Assembly (NCBI GenBank): GCA_026196775.1 | Contig: JAPHUD010000035.1 | Location: 1-64,000, forward strand | DNA: 64,000 nucleotides | Source of the DNA: Flavobacteriales bacterium | GTDB lineage: Bacteria; Bacteroidota; Bacteroidia; Flavobacteriales_E; Vicingaceae | Direction of reading: 5' to 3' | Shown here: positions 17,408 through 27,679 of the stretch, piece by piece | How positions within the stretch are numbered: the stretch's first letter is position 1 | Layout of the letters: each line of letters opens with the position of its first letter | Translations under genes and position numbers: made by a program | Notes under the pieces: model-generated | What the model saw: only the letters and a program-made list of their open reading frames with translations | The model's database searches: none | What the model was told of the DNA's origin: nothing

Positions 17408-18046
17408 ATGAAAAAATTATCCTTACTACTATTAAGCTTAACAATTACTATTGGCATTTTTGCTCAAGAAGATGCTAAAGCTAAAGCCATTTTAGACAAG
17501 TTAAGTGAAAAAACTAAAAAATATACCTCTATCAAAACCACATTTGAATACCATATTCATAACAAAACAGAAGGTATTGATGAAAAACAAACAGGAAGTT
17601 TACAAACAAAAGGAGATAAGTATTATTTATCCATTAAAGGACAAGATGTTTTTTCTGATGGGAAAAGTGTTTATACCTTATTAAAAGATGCCGAAGAAGT
17701 GCATATCAATTCTATTCCAGATGAAAGTGAAGAAGATGCTATAAGTCCTTCAACTATCTTTACCTTGTACGAAAAAGGGTTCAAATATAAATATGCTAAA
17801 GAAGAAGGTGGAAATGATGTAATTAACTTATATCCAAATAAGCCAGAAGAGAAATCTTTCCACAGAGTGGAGTTGTACATTAACAAAGCTAAAGGAGAAA
17901 TCTCTAAAGTTATTGTTTATGGTAAAGATGGAACTAACATGACTTATACCATTAAAACCTTTACACCAAATGTTGCTATTGCTGATGCGATTTTTACTTT
18001 TGATAAAGCAAAATATGCTAACTATGATGTTATTGATTTAAGATAA
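17408..18046 (+). CDS. LolA-like outer-membrane lipoprotein carrier protein
   Basis: A 212-residue periplasmic protein with a signal peptide (1-20, ending GIFAQ). The opening helix AKAILDKLSEKTKKYTSIKT leads into an open beta-barrel (FEYHIHN, KQTGSLQTKGDKYYLSIKG, QDVFSDGKSVYTLL), the LolA/LolB fold that shields lipoprotein acyl chains in transit to the outer membrane. Bacteroidota often have several such proteins, so this may be LolA itself or a paralogue; I leave the symbol blank. It follows ftsK by 30 bases, an order I recall from related genomes. A strong hairpin separates it from convergent rnhA. Confidence 0.8.
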   Translation: MKKLSLLLLSLTITIGIFAQEDAKAKAILDKLSEKTKKYTSIKTTFEYHIHNKTEGIDEKQTGSLQTKGDKYYLSIKGQDVFSDGKSVYTLLKDAEEVHINSIPDESEEDAISPSTIFTLYEKGFKYKYAKEEGGNDVINLYPNKPEEKSFHRVELYINKAKGEISKVIVYGKDGTNMTYTIKTFTPNVAIADAIFTFDKAKYANYDVIDLR

Positions 18047-18065
18047 ATATACAATACATATAAAA

Positions 18066-18099
18066 CAAAGAAAGCCACTAAAGTTAGTGGCTTTCTTTG
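18066..18099. terminator. bidirectional terminator between the LolA-like gene and rnhA
   Basis: A perfect 15-base-pair inverted repeat (18066-18080 with 18085-18099, loop AAGT) fills the convergent gap. It abuts the rnhA stop codon at 18100. T-rich sequence follows on the plus side, and A-rich sequence lies on the left for the minus side. Confidence 0.8.
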
Positions 18100-18561
18100 T
18101 TATTCTTTTCCATTCTCATAACCTTCATCTACCAATAATTGGTTCCCTTCAGCTGCAGCAACTGCCAATTCATCACAGCGTTCGTTATATAAGTTTCCTG
18201 CATGTCCTTTAACCCAATGAAATTTAACATGATGTTTAGGATAAATTTTTAGAAATCGTTGCCACAAATCAATATTCTTTTTGCCTTTAAAGCCTTTTTT
18301 CTGCCAACCAAATACCCAGCCTTTTTCTACCGCATCCACCACATATTTAGAGTCAGAAAAAATTTCTACTTCAGCTTTTTCTACTTTTATAGCTTCCAAC
18401 GCAATAATTACACTTAACAATTCCATTCGGTTATTAGTAGTGTTTCTAAAGCCTTCTGAAAGTTCTTTTTTGTGCTTTCCGCTCATCATTACCACTCCGT
18501 AACCTCCATTACCTGGATTTCCTTTAGCTGCTCCATCAGTGTATATGGTAATCTTTGGCAT
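18100..18561 (-). CDS. rnhA: ribonuclease HI
   Basis: A 153-residue cytosolic enzyme that cuts RNA in RNA-DNA hybrids. The four catalytic acids are present: D9 (IYTDGAAKGNPG), E47 (NRMELLS), D70 (FSDSKYV) and D130 (ERCDELA). H120 lies in the mobile loop (WVKGHAGN). The Trp/Lys-rich handle (GWVFGWQKKGFKGKKN) is present, as in E. coli RNase HI. Normal length. It starts two bases after the MarC-family gene and is probably co-transcribed with it. Confidence 0.96.
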   Translation of the reverse strand: MPKITIYTDGAAKGNPGNGGYGVVMMSGKHKKELSEGFRNTTNNRMELLSVIIALEAIKVEKAEVEIFSDSKYVVDAVEKGWVFGWQKKGFKGKKNIDLWQRFLKIYPKHHVKFHWVKGHAGNLYNERCDELAVAAAEGNQLLVDEGYENGKE

Positions 18562-18563
18562 GT

Positions 18564-19151
18564 TTATAATCCTGCGTTACTTCTAAATAATTTAACCGCT
18601 ATTGCCAGTAAAATTACACCAAAAACTTTTCTTAGCACATTTATTCCTCCTTGTCCTAAAATTCGCTCTATAAACTTAGAAGATTTTAAAACAATATAGA
18701 CCATAATAATATTTACCACTATGGCAACAATTATGTTCTGAACAGCATATTCAGCTCTTAAAGAAAGTAAAGAGGTCATTGTCCCAGCACCCGCAATTAA
18801 TGGAAATGCAATAGGGACGATAGATGCAGTACTTTTTCCTTCATTATTTTCATCTTTGTATAAACGTATGCCTAAAATCATCTCCAGTGCTAAAAAGAAG
18901 ATAATAAACGAACCCGCAATAGCGAATGAACTTACATCAATGCCTATGAGCCCTAAAATAGATTCTCCAACAAAAAGAAACAATATCATTAAAATTAATG
19001 AGACTAAACTGGCTTTTTCAGATTGAATATGTCCAGTTTTTTGACGTAAATCAATGATAATTGGTACAGAACCAACAATATCAATTACAGCAAAAAGAAT
19101 CATTGTTGCCGTAGCAATTTCCTTAAAATTAAAATATTCTAAAAGTGTCAT
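18564..19151 (-). CDS. MarC-family integral membrane protein
   Basis: A 195-residue inner-membrane protein with six predicted hydrophobic segments. Family marks include the N-terminal ATMILFAVIDIVGSVPIIIDL, the charged loop EKASLVSLILMI and the centre SIVPIAFPLIAGAGTMTSL. MarC/UPF0056 proteins are often annotated as possible transporters, but no substrate is established, and the old link to antibiotic resistance did not hold up. First gene before rnhA, two bases apart. A promoter -7 box lies about 35 bases upstream. Confidence 0.88.
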   Translation of the reverse strand: MTLLEYFNFKEIATATMILFAVIDIVGSVPIIIDLRQKTGHIQSEKASLVSLILMILFLFVGESILGLIGIDVSSFAIAGSFIIFFLALEMILGIRLYKDENNEGKSTASIVPIAFPLIAGAGTMTSLLSLRAEYAVQNIIVAIVVNIIMVYIVLKSSKFIERILGQGGINVLRKVFGVILLAIAVKLFRSNAGL

Positions 19152-19185
19152 AATAAATTACTTATGGGTTGAATTAAAAAGTCGG

Positions 19186-19193
19186 CAAAAGTA
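19186..19193 (-). promoter_or_regulatory. -7 box for the MarC-family gene
   Basis: On the minus strand this reads TACTTTTG, matching TAnnTTTG. It is 34 bases from the ATG. The -33 region has T-rich sequence but no clear TTG. Confidence 0.4.
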
Positions 19194-19272
19194 AGCTTAA
19201 CACTTAAATAAAAAGCATTCTTTTTTGAGAGAATATTGTTAAGATTTAGTTAAACTTTAACTTCAAAACTCC

Positions 19273-19322
19273 TAACTATTTCTAAGTACTCCTAAGTACT
19301 CTTCCTAGTAACTAACTACTTT
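19273..19322. repeat. five degenerate 10-base units, second copy of the TAAGTACTCC repeat
   Basis: Units of ten bases (taactatttc, taagtactcc, taagtactct, tcctagtaac, taactacttt) overlap the last codons of the DUF389 gene and its 3' flank. The 18-base string at 19283-19300 is identical to 1762-1779. In both places the repeat follows a minus-strand gene that ends in TAG. Confidence 0.5.
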
Positions 19323-20750
19323 TAGTTTTTCATCATCTAACCTAACCCTAAGCCACTTTTGAAGTGAATTTTTCTTAGCTTTTTTGGTTTCAGGATCTAT
19401 ATTAGGATTCCATCTTACTAAAATAGTGATTGAAGTGTCTTGTTTATTCTCAAAATTAGTAGAAACTGTTTTTCCCACTTCCATCCCCATTACATCTTCA
19501 TACTGCATTTTTACTTCTTTGGATAATGAGGTAAAAGGAATTTTGTTAAACCCCATTTTATTAATTTCATTTTCTAACAATCTTATTTTTTCATCTTTAT
19601 CTTCAATTGTTTCTTGATTTTTCTTGTAAAGCTCTTCAATAATGCCAGACTTCACTTCGGAGGTAAGTCGGTTCGCTAACTCACTAGAGTTATCTTCAGA
19701 CTGATAGATCTTCAGCTCAGTATTTTTTAAGTTATATGTTAACATTTTTTTAGCCAACATTTTTTTAGTTTCATCAGAAATAGGCTTCCCTATTAAATAA
19801 ACTTCTATCAAAGGGTTTCCTTCTTCAGTAGTATAATTTACTTTTTTGTTAATCACTTCACTTTCTGCAAATTCAAAATTTTCTGCAATGAAATTTTCTG
19901 CGCTACTTTTAAAAATACTTTCTTGAATAGATTGCCAAAAAGTATAAGAACTAGGCAAGATAATAATGATGGTAAAAATCCAAATATACTTAGTTACTTT
20001 TTTTTGTTTAGCTTTATCAATATAAGACGTTAAAGGAAATCTTAAATATTTAACTACCAACCATGTAGATAAAATAATAAACACGGAGTTAATAATAAAT
20101 AAATAAAAAGCACCAAAAAAGAAATTCCAATTTCCATTTGCTAATCCATAACCCGCAGTACATAGCGGTGGCATTAAGGCAGTAGCAATAGCAACCCCAT
20201 AAATAGTGCTAGCAATTGTTCCTTTCTTAGTTTTAGCAACAATAAGTGCAATCCCACCAAATACAGCAATTAACACATCAAGTAAGGTAGGTCTTGTTCT
20301 GGCTATTAACTCCGATTGAACCTCTCCAAAAGGAGTAAGTAAAAAATAAATTGTAGAGACTACTACACTAATTAATACAGCTGTTCCTAAACTTATTAAA
20401 GATCTTTTTAGCATCTTTAAATTGTTGATGCCTATAGCTAAACCAATACCAACAATCGGTCCCATTAGTGGAGAAATAAGCATGGCTCCAATAACTACTG
20501 CTGTTGAGTTCACATTTAAGCCTATGGAAGCAATAGCAATAGAAGCTCCTAAAATCCATATATTTACTCCCTTAAAATCAATATCATTTCTAATGGCTTC
20601 AATAGATCCTTCTACATCAACGCCTTCTCTAATACTTATTACGTCTTTAAGGTATTTTATTAGTAATACAAACGAACGCAAAAAACTAAACTTCAACTCT
20701 TTGTTATCAGGAGCAGTTTCATTTGCCGAATTATTTTCTTTATTTTCCAT
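19305..20750 (-). CDS. DUF389 membrane protein
   Basis: A 481-residue protein. After a charged N-terminus (1-50), residues 60-270 hold the hydrophobic DUF389 domain. Its signature is the glycine-rich GASIAIASIGLNVNSTAVVI followed by GAMLISPLMGPIVGIGLAIG and a basic loop NNLKMLKRS. The C-terminal 200 residues are soluble and include a coiled coil (KKNQETIEDKDEKIRLLENE) and a final strand pair, ITILVRWNPN. The family is conserved in bacteria and archaea without a proven function. Single gene, 153 bases upstream of the MarC-family gene on the same strand; its 3' end lies in a ten-base repeat. Confidence 0.85.
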   Translation of the reverse strand: MENKENNSANETAPDNKELKFSFLRSFVLLIKYLKDVISIREGVDVEGSIEAIRNDIDFKGVNIWILGASIAIASIGLNVNSTAVVIGAMLISPLMGPIVGIGLAIGINNLKMLKRSLISLGTAVLISVVVSTIYFLLTPFGEVQSELIARTRPTLLDVLIAVFGGIALIVAKTKKGTIASTIYGVAIATALMPPLCTAGYGLANGNWNFFFGAFYLFIINSVFIILSTWLVVKYLRFPLTSYIDKAKQKKVTKYIWIFTIIIILPSSYTFWQSIQESIFKSSAENFIAENFEFAESEVINKKVNYTTEEGNPLIEVYLIGKPISDETKKMLAKKMLTYNLKNTELKIYQSEDNSSELANRLTSEVKSGIIEELYKKNQETIEDKDEKIRLLENEINKMGFNKIPFTSLSKEVKMQYEDVMGMEVGKTVSTNFENKQDTSITILVRWNPNIDPETKKAKKNSLQKWLRVRLDDEKLKVVSY

Positions 20751-20859
20751 AGGAATAACATTTTTTCTTAGTTGACTAAATTACAATTTCCCTCCATATA
20801 TTCATTTGGATTTTTTATTTTTACATCAAATTTTTTTTGCTCAAAATAATAACTATCTC

Positions 20860-22401
20860 ATGAAAGAAAAACTAGATTTATTAAATAAGAAAATTGAAGA
20901 AGCTAAATTAGGTGGAGGTGAAGACAGGATTGCTGCTCAACATAAAAAAAGAAAACTTACTGCCAGAGAAAGAATACATTTTTTGTTAGATGAAGGCTCT
21001 TTTGAAGAAATAGGTATGTTTGTAATGCATCGTTCTACCAATTTTGATTTAGCAGAACAAAAATATTTAGGAGATGGAGTAGTTACTGGTTACGGAACTA
21101 TTCATGGTAGGTTGGTGTATGTTTTTTCTCAAGACTTTACTGTATTAGGAGGTTCATTAGCTGAAGCTTATGCAGAAAAAATTTGTAAAGTAATGGATTT
21201 AGCTATGAAAAATGGAGCTCCAGTAATTGGCTTAAACGATTCAGGAGGAGCCAGAATTCAAGAAGGCGTTGTTTCTTTAGCTGGTTATGCCGATATTTTT
21301 TATAGAAATACTATGGCTAGTGGTGTAATTCCTCAGCTTTCAGCTATTATGGGACCTTGTGCTGGTGGAGCGGTTTACTCTCCCGCTCTAACAGATTTTA
21401 TTATGATGGTTGAAAACACATCATACATGTTTGTCACAGGACCAAATGTAGTAAAGACAGTTACACATGAAGAAGTTACTTCTGAGGAATTAGGTGGTGC
21501 GTCTGCTCATTCTATAAAATCAGGTGTTACCCATTTAACTTATGCTAATGAAGTAGCTTGTATCAATGGAATTAAAACTTTACTTTCTTATATGCCTCAA
21601 AATTGTGAGGATGATGCTCCTTCTATTCCTTATGAAGCAGCAGACGAAAGTCGTTTAGCATTGAATGATATTATTCCTGAAAACCCCAACCAACCTTACG
21701 ATATTAAAGATGTGATTAACAATACTGTTGATACGGATACTTTTTACGAAATTCAAAAAGATTTTGCAGAAAATATTGTAGTTGGCTTTGCTCGTTTGGC
21801 AGGAAAATCAATTGGAATTGTTGCTAATCAGCCGGCATTTTTAGCAGGAGTGTTGGACATAAAATCATCTCAAAAAGCAGCTCGTTTTGTTCGTTTTTGC
21901 GATTCTTTTAATATTCCATTATTGGTTTTTGAAGACGTTCCAGGATTTTTACCAGGTACCGACCAAGAATGGAATGGAATTATTACCAATGGAGCAAAAC
22001 TATTGTATGCTTTCTGCGAAGCAACAGTGCCGAGAATTACCGTAATTACCAGAAAAGCTTACGGAGGTGCTTACGATGTAATGAACTCCAAACATATTGG
22101 TGCCGATATGAATTTTGCTTGGCCAACTGCCGAAATTGCTGTAATGGGAGCTAAAGGAGCAGCAGAAATTATCTTTAAAAAAGAAATTGCCGCAGCAAAA
22201 AATCCTGAAGAAAAATTAAAAGAAAAAGAAGCAGAATATGCCGAAATGTTTGCCAACCCATACAATGCTGCAGCAAGAGGTTATGTAGATGAAGTTATTC
22301 GTCCTGACCAAACTAGGGAAAAGCTAATAAAAGCATTTAAAATGCTCGAAAATAAAGTAGCTTCTTTACCTAAAAAGAAACATGGAAATATTCCTTTGTA
22401 A
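20860..22401 (+). CDS. acyl-CoA carboxylase, carboxyltransferase (beta) subunit
   Basis: A 513-residue enzyme subunit that moves carboxyl from biotin to an acyl-CoA, most like propionyl-CoA carboxylase beta. Two crotonase-type halves are seen. The first has [31 protein letters not shown] and the oxyanion-hole loop [14 protein letters not shown]. The second has [14 protein letters not shown] with the Asp typical of propionyl/acetyl-CoA users, and [15 protein letters not shown] use the ATG at 20860; an in-frame start at 20806 would add 18 hydrophobic residues that the family lacks. No biotin carboxylase gene is nearby. A thiolase gene follows 22 bases later, probably in the same transcript. Confidence 0.93.
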   Translation: MKEKLDLLNKKIEEAKLGGGEDRIAAQHKKRKLTARERIHFLLDEGSFEEIGMFVMHRSTNFDLAEQKYLGDGVVTGYGTIHGRLVYVFSQDFTVLGGSLAEAYAEKICKVMDLAMKNGAPVIGLNDSGGARIQEGVVSLAGYADIFYRNTMASGVIPQLSAIMGPCAGGAVYSPALTDFIMMVENTSYMFVTGPNVVKTVTHEEVTSEELGGASAHSIKSGVTHLTYANEVACINGIKTLLSYMPQNCEDDAPSIPYEAADESRLALNDIIPENPNQPYDIKDVINNTVDTDTFYEIQKDFAENIVVGFARLAGKSIGIVANQPAFLAGVLDIKSSQKAARFVRFCDSFNIPLLVFEDVPGFLPGTDQEWNGIITNGAKLLYAFCEATVPRITVITRKAYGGAYDVMNSKHIGADMNFAWPTAEIAVMGAKGAAEIIFKKEIAAAKNPEEKLKEKEAEYAEMFANPYNAAARGYVDEVIRPDQTREKLIKAFKMLENKVASLPKKKHGNIPL

Positions 22402-22423
22402 AAATTTAAAATGATTAATTAAA

Positions 22424-23632
22424 ATGAAAGACGCTTATATCATAGATGCTATTAGAACACCGATAGGAAATTTTGGCGGAACGTTAGCTGCAGTTAGAAC
22501 AGACGATTTAGCTGCGTTAGTAATTAATGAATTAGTAAAAAGAAATCCTAACCTTAATCAAGAAGCAATTGAAGATGTGCTTTTTGGATGTGCTAATCAA
22601 GCAGGTGAAGACAACCGAAACGTTGCCCGAATGGCAGGTTTATTAGCAGGTTTACCATGGAAAGTTGGTGGAGAAACTGTAAACAGGTTGTGTGCATCAG
22701 GGATGGCTGCTGCTATTAACGCTTCCAGAGCAATTAAAATAGGTGATGGAGATTTGTACATTTCTGGAGGAGTTGAAAATATGTCGAGAGGACCTTATGT
22801 AATTTCGAAGTCTGCTAAACCATTCGGAACAGATGCTAAAATGTACGACTCTAGCTTTGGTTGGAGGTTCATCAATCCAAAAATGGAACAATTATACGGA
22901 ACAGATGGAATGGGACAAACTGCTGAGAACTTAGTGGATATGTATAAGATTAGCCGAGAAGATCAAGATAAGTTTGCCTATTGGAGTCAGATGAAAGCAA
23001 CTAAAGCTCAACAAAGTGGAAGGTTAGCAGAAGAAATTGTAGTAGTAGAAATTCCTCAACGAAAAAAAGACCCCATCATTTTTACTCAAGATGAATTTAT
23101 TAAACCAACTACCAGCTTAGAAATCTTAGGAAAACTTGCTCCTGCTTTCCGTAAAGAAGGTGGTTCTGTTACAGCTGGAAATGCCTCAGGACTAAACGAT
23201 GGAGCTGCTGCGATGTTAATCGCATCTGAAGAAGCTGCAAAACAATATAATTTACAGCCAATGGCACGAATTGTTTCTAGTGCAATTGCAGGGGTCGAAC
23301 CCAGAATTATGGGTATAGGTCCTGTTTATGCGACCGAAAAAGCATTGAAAAGAGCTGGTTTAACTTTAGACCAAATGGATGTTATTGAAATTAATGAAGC
23401 TTTTGCTGCTCAAAGTTTAGCATGTACTCGTAAAATGGGCTTAGCAGATGATGACCCTCGTATTAACCCAAATGGAGGAGCAATTGCTTTAGGTCATCCG
23501 TTAGGAATGACAGGTTCAAGAATATTACAAACAGCGGCCATAGAATTGCAAAAACAAAATAAAAAATATGCATTAGTTACGCTTTGTATTGGTGTCGGAC
23601 AAGGGTATGCAACGATTTTAGAAAGGGTTTAA
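22424..23632 (+). CDS. acetyl-CoA C-acyltransferase (thiolase)
   Basis: A 402-residue thiolase that splits 3-ketoacyl-CoA with CoA, or runs in reverse. Catalytic residues are C90 ([11 protein letters not shown]; more often CGSG), H358 ([13 protein letters not shown]) and C388 (TLCIGVGQG). [16 protein letters not shown] and the spacing are those of degradative thiolases, including the 3-oxoadipyl-CoA thiolases PcaF/PaaJ. No aromatic-pathway neighbours support such a role, so the chain length used is undecided. It follows the carboxylase beta gene by 22 bases; together they suggest acyl-CoA or branched-chain breakdown. Confidence 0.92.
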   Translation: MKDAYIIDAIRTPIGNFGGTLAAVRTDDLAALVINELVKRNPNLNQEAIEDVLFGCANQAGEDNRNVARMAGLLAGLPWKVGGETVNRLCASGMAAAINASRAIKIGDGDLYISGGVENMSRGPYVISKSAKPFGTDAKMYDSSFGWRFINPKMEQLYGTDGMGQTAENLVDMYKISREDQDKFAYWSQMKATKAQQSGRLAEEIVVVEIPQRKKDPIIFTQDEFIKPTTSLEILGKLAPAFRKEGGSVTAGNASGLNDGAAAMLIASEEAAKQYNLQPMARIVSSAIAGVEPRIMGIGPVYATEKALKRAGLTLDQMDVIEINEAFAAQSLACTRKMGLADDDPRINPNGGAIALGHPLGMTGSRILQTAAIELQKQNKKYALVTLCIGVGQGYATILERV

Positions 23633-23672
23633 ACACTAAAGTTTTTGACTTAACTGTGAACTGAAAACAACT

Positions 23673-25874
23673 ATGCAAATTGATTTAGAAAAAGAGAAAC
23701 AAGAGATTGAAGCCGCCTTTGAAGGGTTAGTAAAATCTGCTGTACATGCTAAAAAAGATGCCGCTACTAAAAAGCGTATCCGAAAAGCATTTGATGTTGC
23801 ACATGAAGCTCACAAAGATGTTAGAAGAAAATCCGGAGAACCTTATATTTTCCACCCTATAGCGGTTGCCCGAATTTGTGCTGAAGAAATTGGACTAGGA
23901 GCAACCTCCATTATTTGTGCCTTATTGCACGATACGGTTGAGGACACTGAACTTACCATTGAAGATGTTAAAAGTCTTTTTGGAGAAAAAGAAGCTAAAA
24001 TTATTGAAGGACTAACAAAAATTTCAGGGGTAGTAGATGCTAATATTTCTTTACAAGCAGAAAATTTTAAAAAAATACTACTTACCCTTGCTGATGATGT
24101 AAGGGTAATTTTAATAAAACTAGCTGATAGGTTGCATAATATGCGAACCATTGGTTCCATGCGAAGAGATAAGCAACTAAAGATAGCATCCGAGACCTTA
24201 TTTTTGTACGCTCCTTTAGCACACCGATTGGGATTACACTCCATTAAATCTGAGTTAGAAGATTTATCTTTAAAATGCCAAGAACCAGAAGTTTTTGAAG
24301 AAATTCAAAGTAAACTAAAGAAAACACAAGAAGTTAGAACAAGGTTTATCAATCATTTTTCTGCACCTCTTAAAAAAGCGTTAGAAGCCAAAGGTTTCAA
24401 ATTTGAAATGAAAGGACGACCAAAGTCCATTTATTCTATTTGGAAGAAAATGAGCAATAAAAGCATTCCTTTTGAAGAGGTTTATGACTTGTTTGCTGTT
24501 AGAATTATTATTGACTCTGAAGCAGAAAATGAAAAGTCTGATTGTTGGCAAGTATACTCTATTGTTACTGATTTTTACCAACCTAATATTGAGCGATTAA
24601 GAGACTGGATTTCTGCACCAAAAGCTAATGGTTACGAATCATTACACACTACTGTGATGAGCCCAACAGGAAAGTGGGTGGAAGTGCAAATACGTACCAA
24701 ACGTATGGACGAAATTGCAGAAAAAGGTTTTGCGGCACATTGGAAATACAAAGAAGGCAGCGAAGAAAGTCAGTTTGATAAATGGATAAATCAAATTAGA
24801 GAATTGATAGAAAACAATGATGCCAACGCTCTAGATTTGGTTGATGATTTTAAATTAGATTTATTCTCTGATGAAATTTATGTTTTTACCCCTGAAGGAG
24901 AAATGAAAAATTTACCTTCAGGCGCTAGTGCGTTAGACTTTGCTTTTTCTATACATACCGAAATTGGAGAGCAATGTATTGGAGCCAAAGTAAATAACAA
25001 ATTAGTTCCTTTGAGTACTCCTCTAAAAAGTGGCGATCAATTAGAAATTCTTACCTCTAAAAACCAACGGCCAAAAGAAGATTGGCTCAACTTCGTAAAA
25101 ACCCATAAAGCAAAGTCTAAAATAAAATCATCTCTAAAAGAAGAGAAAAAAGAAATTGCGTTAATTGGTAAAGCTATGTTGGATAAAGAGTTTAAGCGTT
25201 TAGGAATAAAACGAGAAAACATCAGCTTAAACGAACTTAAAAAACATTTTAAAGAAACTTCCGACATTGATTTTTATTACGGAATTGCTAAAAATACCAT
25301 TCAGCTTAATCACTTACGAGATTTTGAAGTTAAAAACGGAACTTTAAAGCTTAAAAGAACTTTTCCTAATAGACTTAAAACCTATTTTGAAAGAAAAAAG
25401 CCTGTAAAATCAGAAAGAAAAGATGAGATTTTGGTAATTGGAGACAATATGGAAAAAATTGATTATAGTCTTGCCAATTGCTGTAATCCTATTCCTGGTG
25501 ATGAGGTTTTTGGTTTTATAACAGTTGCCGAAGGAATTAAAATACACAAAACCACTTGTCCAAACTCAGTTCAGTTAATGTCTAATTATGCTTATAGAGT
25601 AATAAAAGCTAGGTGGATAGAAAAAGAAAAAGTAGATTTCTTAACAGGGTTAAAAATTATAGGAATCGATAATGTAGGTATTGTAAATAATATAACTCAA
25701 ATAGTTTCTAATGAGCTACATGTAAATATGCGATCTATAAAGTTTGAAAGTTATGATGGCATTTTTGAGGGAACAATTATGGTTTTTGTTCAAAATACTA
25801 TTCACCTTAATAACCTTATTAGCAACCTTAAAAAAGTAGAAGGGGTAAAGAAAGTAGAACGTATAGATAGTTAG
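23673..25874 (+). CDS. bifunctional (p)ppGpp synthetase/hydrolase (Rel/SpoT family)
   Basis: A 733-residue stringent-response enzyme that makes and degrades (p)ppGpp. The HD hydrolase (about 30-200) keeps H61 (FHPIAV), H86-D87 (ALLHDTVED) and ADRLHNMRT. The synthetase (about 235-350) keeps RPKSIYSIWKK, YDLFAVRII and GYESLHTTV; its charge motif reads RLRD before WISAPK, on the basic side typical of bifunctional enzymes. TGS (DEIYVFTPEGEMKNLPSGA) and a C-terminal ACT domain (LKIIGIDNVGIVNNI) follow. Both active sites look intact. Transcribed alone, 40 bases after the thiolase gene; 182 bases of featureless DNA separate it from purH. Confidence 0.95.
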   Translation: MQIDLEKEKQEIEAAFEGLVKSAVHAKKDAATKKRIRKAFDVAHEAHKDVRRKSGEPYIFHPIAVARICAEEIGLGATSIICALLHDTVEDTELTIEDVKSLFGEKEAKIIEGLTKISGVVDANISLQAENFKKILLTLADDVRVILIKLADRLHNMRTIGSMRRDKQLKIASETLFLYAPLAHRLGLHSIKSELEDLSLKCQEPEVFEEIQSKLKKTQEVRTRFINHFSAPLKKALEAKGFKFEMKGRPKSIYSIWKKMSNKSIPFEEVYDLFAVRIIIDSEAENEKSDCWQVYSIVTDFYQPNIERLRDWISAPKANGYESLHTTVMSPTGKWVEVQIRTKRMDEIAEKGFAAHWKYKEGSEESQFDKWINQIRELIENNDANALDLVDDFKLDLFSDEIYVFTPEGEMKNLPSGASALDFAFSIHTEIGEQCIGAKVNNKLVPLSTPLKSGDQLEILTSKNQRPKEDWLNFVKTHKAKSKIKSSLKEEKKEIALIGKAMLDKEFKRLGIKRENISLNELKKHFKETSDIDFYYGIAKNTIQLNHLRDFEVKNGTLKLKRTFPNRLKTYFERKKPVKSERKDEILVIGDNMEKIDYSLANCCNPIPGDEVFGFITVAEGIKIHKTTCPNSVQLMSNYAYRVIKARWIEKEKVDFLTGLKIIGIDNVGIVNNITQIVSNELHVNMRSIKFESYDGIFEGTIMVFVQNTIHLNNLISNLKKVEGVKKVERIDS

Positions 25875-26011
25875 GGTTAAAACTAAACATAACTTTATTG
25901 TTTTATTTCTTAATCTGTGTCCCTTAATGTAATTTTTAAACAAAAAGTAATTTTTATTAACAATCAAATAAAAATGAGCTTTTTACAATAGGTCAAGGTT
26001 TTTAATATACC

Positions 26012-26019
26012 TAATTTCG
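26012..26019 (+). promoter_or_regulatory. possible -7 box for purH, TAnnTTCG type
   Basis: TAATTTCG lies 37 bases before the purH ATG. No TTG is found at the right spacing, so it rests on the variant -7 motif alone. Confidence 0.3.
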
Positions 26020-26056
26020 CAATTCAATTTTTTTCAAAACAAAAACTAACGCTAAA

Positions 26057-27583
26057 ATGAGTCAAAAAAAGATTAAAAATGCTTTAATATCAGTATTTCA
26101 CAAAGACAATTTACAACCAATTGTAGAAAAATTAAACCAACTAGGCGTTACCATTTATTCTACCGGAGGAACACAAAGTTTTATAGAAGATCTAAAAATT
26201 CCTGTTGTACCTGTTGAAGAATTGACATCTTACCCTTCTATTTTAGGGGGAAGAGTAAAAACTTTGCATCCTAAAATTTTTGGAGGAATATTAAACAGAA
26301 GAGCGTTAGCGGCAGACCAAACACAAATTGCTGAATATGATATTCCAGAAATAGATTTAGTAATTGTTGATTTATATCCTTTTGAAGACACAGTAAAGTC
26401 AGGAGCTTCGGAGCAAGATATTATTGAAAAAATTGATATTGGTGGTATTTCTTTAATTAGAGCAGCTGCCAAAAATTTTACTGATGTAATTATTGTTTCT
26501 TCAAGAGAACAATATGGCGATTTCTTAACTTTATTGAATGAGAAAAATGGAAGTTCAGAGCTTGATGACAGAAAAAACTATGCTCAACAAGCCTTTGATG
26601 TTTCATCTCATTACGATACCGCTATTTTTAATTGGTTTAATCAAGATAAAACCATTGTTTTTAAAGAAAGTATTAGAAAAACTCAAACTCTAAGATATGG
26701 CGAAAACCCACACCAAAAAGGATTTTTCTGCGGAGATTTAGATGAGATGTTTACCAAATTACATGGTAAAGAACTTTCTTACAACAACTTGCTAGATGTT
26801 GATGCTGCTGTAAATTTAATAGCAGAATACCAAAATGCAGCCCCTACTTTTGCCATTTTAAAACACAACAATGCTTGTGGGATAGCTACAAGAAACACAC
26901 TTTTACAAGCATGGAATGATGCTTTAGCTGCCGACCCTATTTCTGCTTTTGGAGGAATTTTAATTGCTAACAAAACTATAGATGAAGCTACTGCAAAAGA
27001 AATCAATAATTTATTTTGTGAAGTGGTTATAGCTCCCGATTTTGAAACTACTGCATTGGAAATACTTAAAGAAAAAAAGAACAGAATTTTATTGAAACAA
27101 AATCAAGTAGCATTACCTAAAAAGACGTTTAGAACTATTTTAAATGGTGTGTTAGTTCAAGATAAAGACATGATAACTGCTCAGCCAAGCGAGTTTACAA
27201 CAGTAACTAAAATAACTCCAACAGTAACAGAAATTAAAGATTTAGTTTTTGCTAATAAACTGGTAAAACACACTAAATCAAACACTATAGTATTAGCAAA
27301 AGGAGAACAATTGTTGGCAAGTGGTACAGGGCAAACCTCTAGGGTTGATGCATTACGTCAGGCAATACATAAAGCCAAAAGTTTTGGCTTTGATTTAACG
27401 GGAGCAGTAATGGCTTCAGATGCATTTTTTCCTTTTCCTGATTGTGTGGAAATTGCACACAATGAAGGAATTACTGCTGTTATTCAGCCTGGAGGCTCTA
27501 TAAAAGACAGTGAATCTATTGCTTATTGTGATGCCAACAACATGGCAATGGTAACAACAGGCATAAGACATTTTAAACATTAA
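26057..27583 (+). CDS. purH: bifunctional AICAR formyltransferase / IMP cyclohydrolase
   Basis: A 508-residue cytosolic enzyme that performs the last two steps to IMP. The N-terminal cyclohydrolase (about 1-195, MGS-like fold) has KNALISVFHKDNL, YSTGGTQSFI and LGGRVKTLHPKI. The C-terminal formyltransferase has the catalytic KHNNACG loop at 269-275 (K269, H270) and RYGENPHQKG upstream of it. The end, ASDAFFPFPDCVE and TTGIRHFKH, is complete. Stands alone on the plus strand; it supplies IMP to purA. Confidence 0.97.
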   Translation: MSQKKIKNALISVFHKDNLQPIVEKLNQLGVTIYSTGGTQSFIEDLKIPVVPVEELTSYPSILGGRVKTLHPKIFGGILNRRALAADQTQIAEYDIPEIDLVIVDLYPFEDTVKSGASEQDIIEKIDIGGISLIRAAAKNFTDVIIVSSREQYGDFLTLLNEKNGSSELDDRKNYAQQAFDVSSHYDTAIFNWFNQDKTIVFKESIRKTQTLRYGENPHQKGFFCGDLDEMFTKLHGKELSYNNLLDVDAAVNLIAEYQNAAPTFAILKHNNACGIATRNTLLQAWNDALAADPISAFGGILIANKTIDEATAKEINNLFCEVVIAPDFETTALEILKEKKNRILLKQNQVALPKKTFRTILNGVLVQDKDMITAQPSEFTTVTKITPTVTEIKDLVFANKLVKHTKSNTIVLAKGEQLLASGTGQTSRVDALRQAIHKAKSFGFDLTGAVMASDAFFPFPDCVEIAHNEGITAVIQPGGSIKDSESIAYCDANNMAMVTTGIRHFKH

Positions 27584-27679
27584 AAAAATAAACAGAAGAA
27601 TGTTTACAGTTCTTATAACTTAAAAATATAATCACCGTTTAATTTCATACATTTACCGTATCATTTAATATTTTTCAAC

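Noticed and set aside
20806-20859. Longer N-terminus for the acyl-CoA carboxylase
   Set aside because: The extra 18 residues are hydrophobic and Phe-rich and do not occur in the family; the ATG at 20860 gives the usual start.
25875-26056. Small RNA or tRNA between rel and purH
   Set aside because: The stretch is AT-rich without cloverleaf, hairpin or conserved arms; only a weak promoter box is seen.
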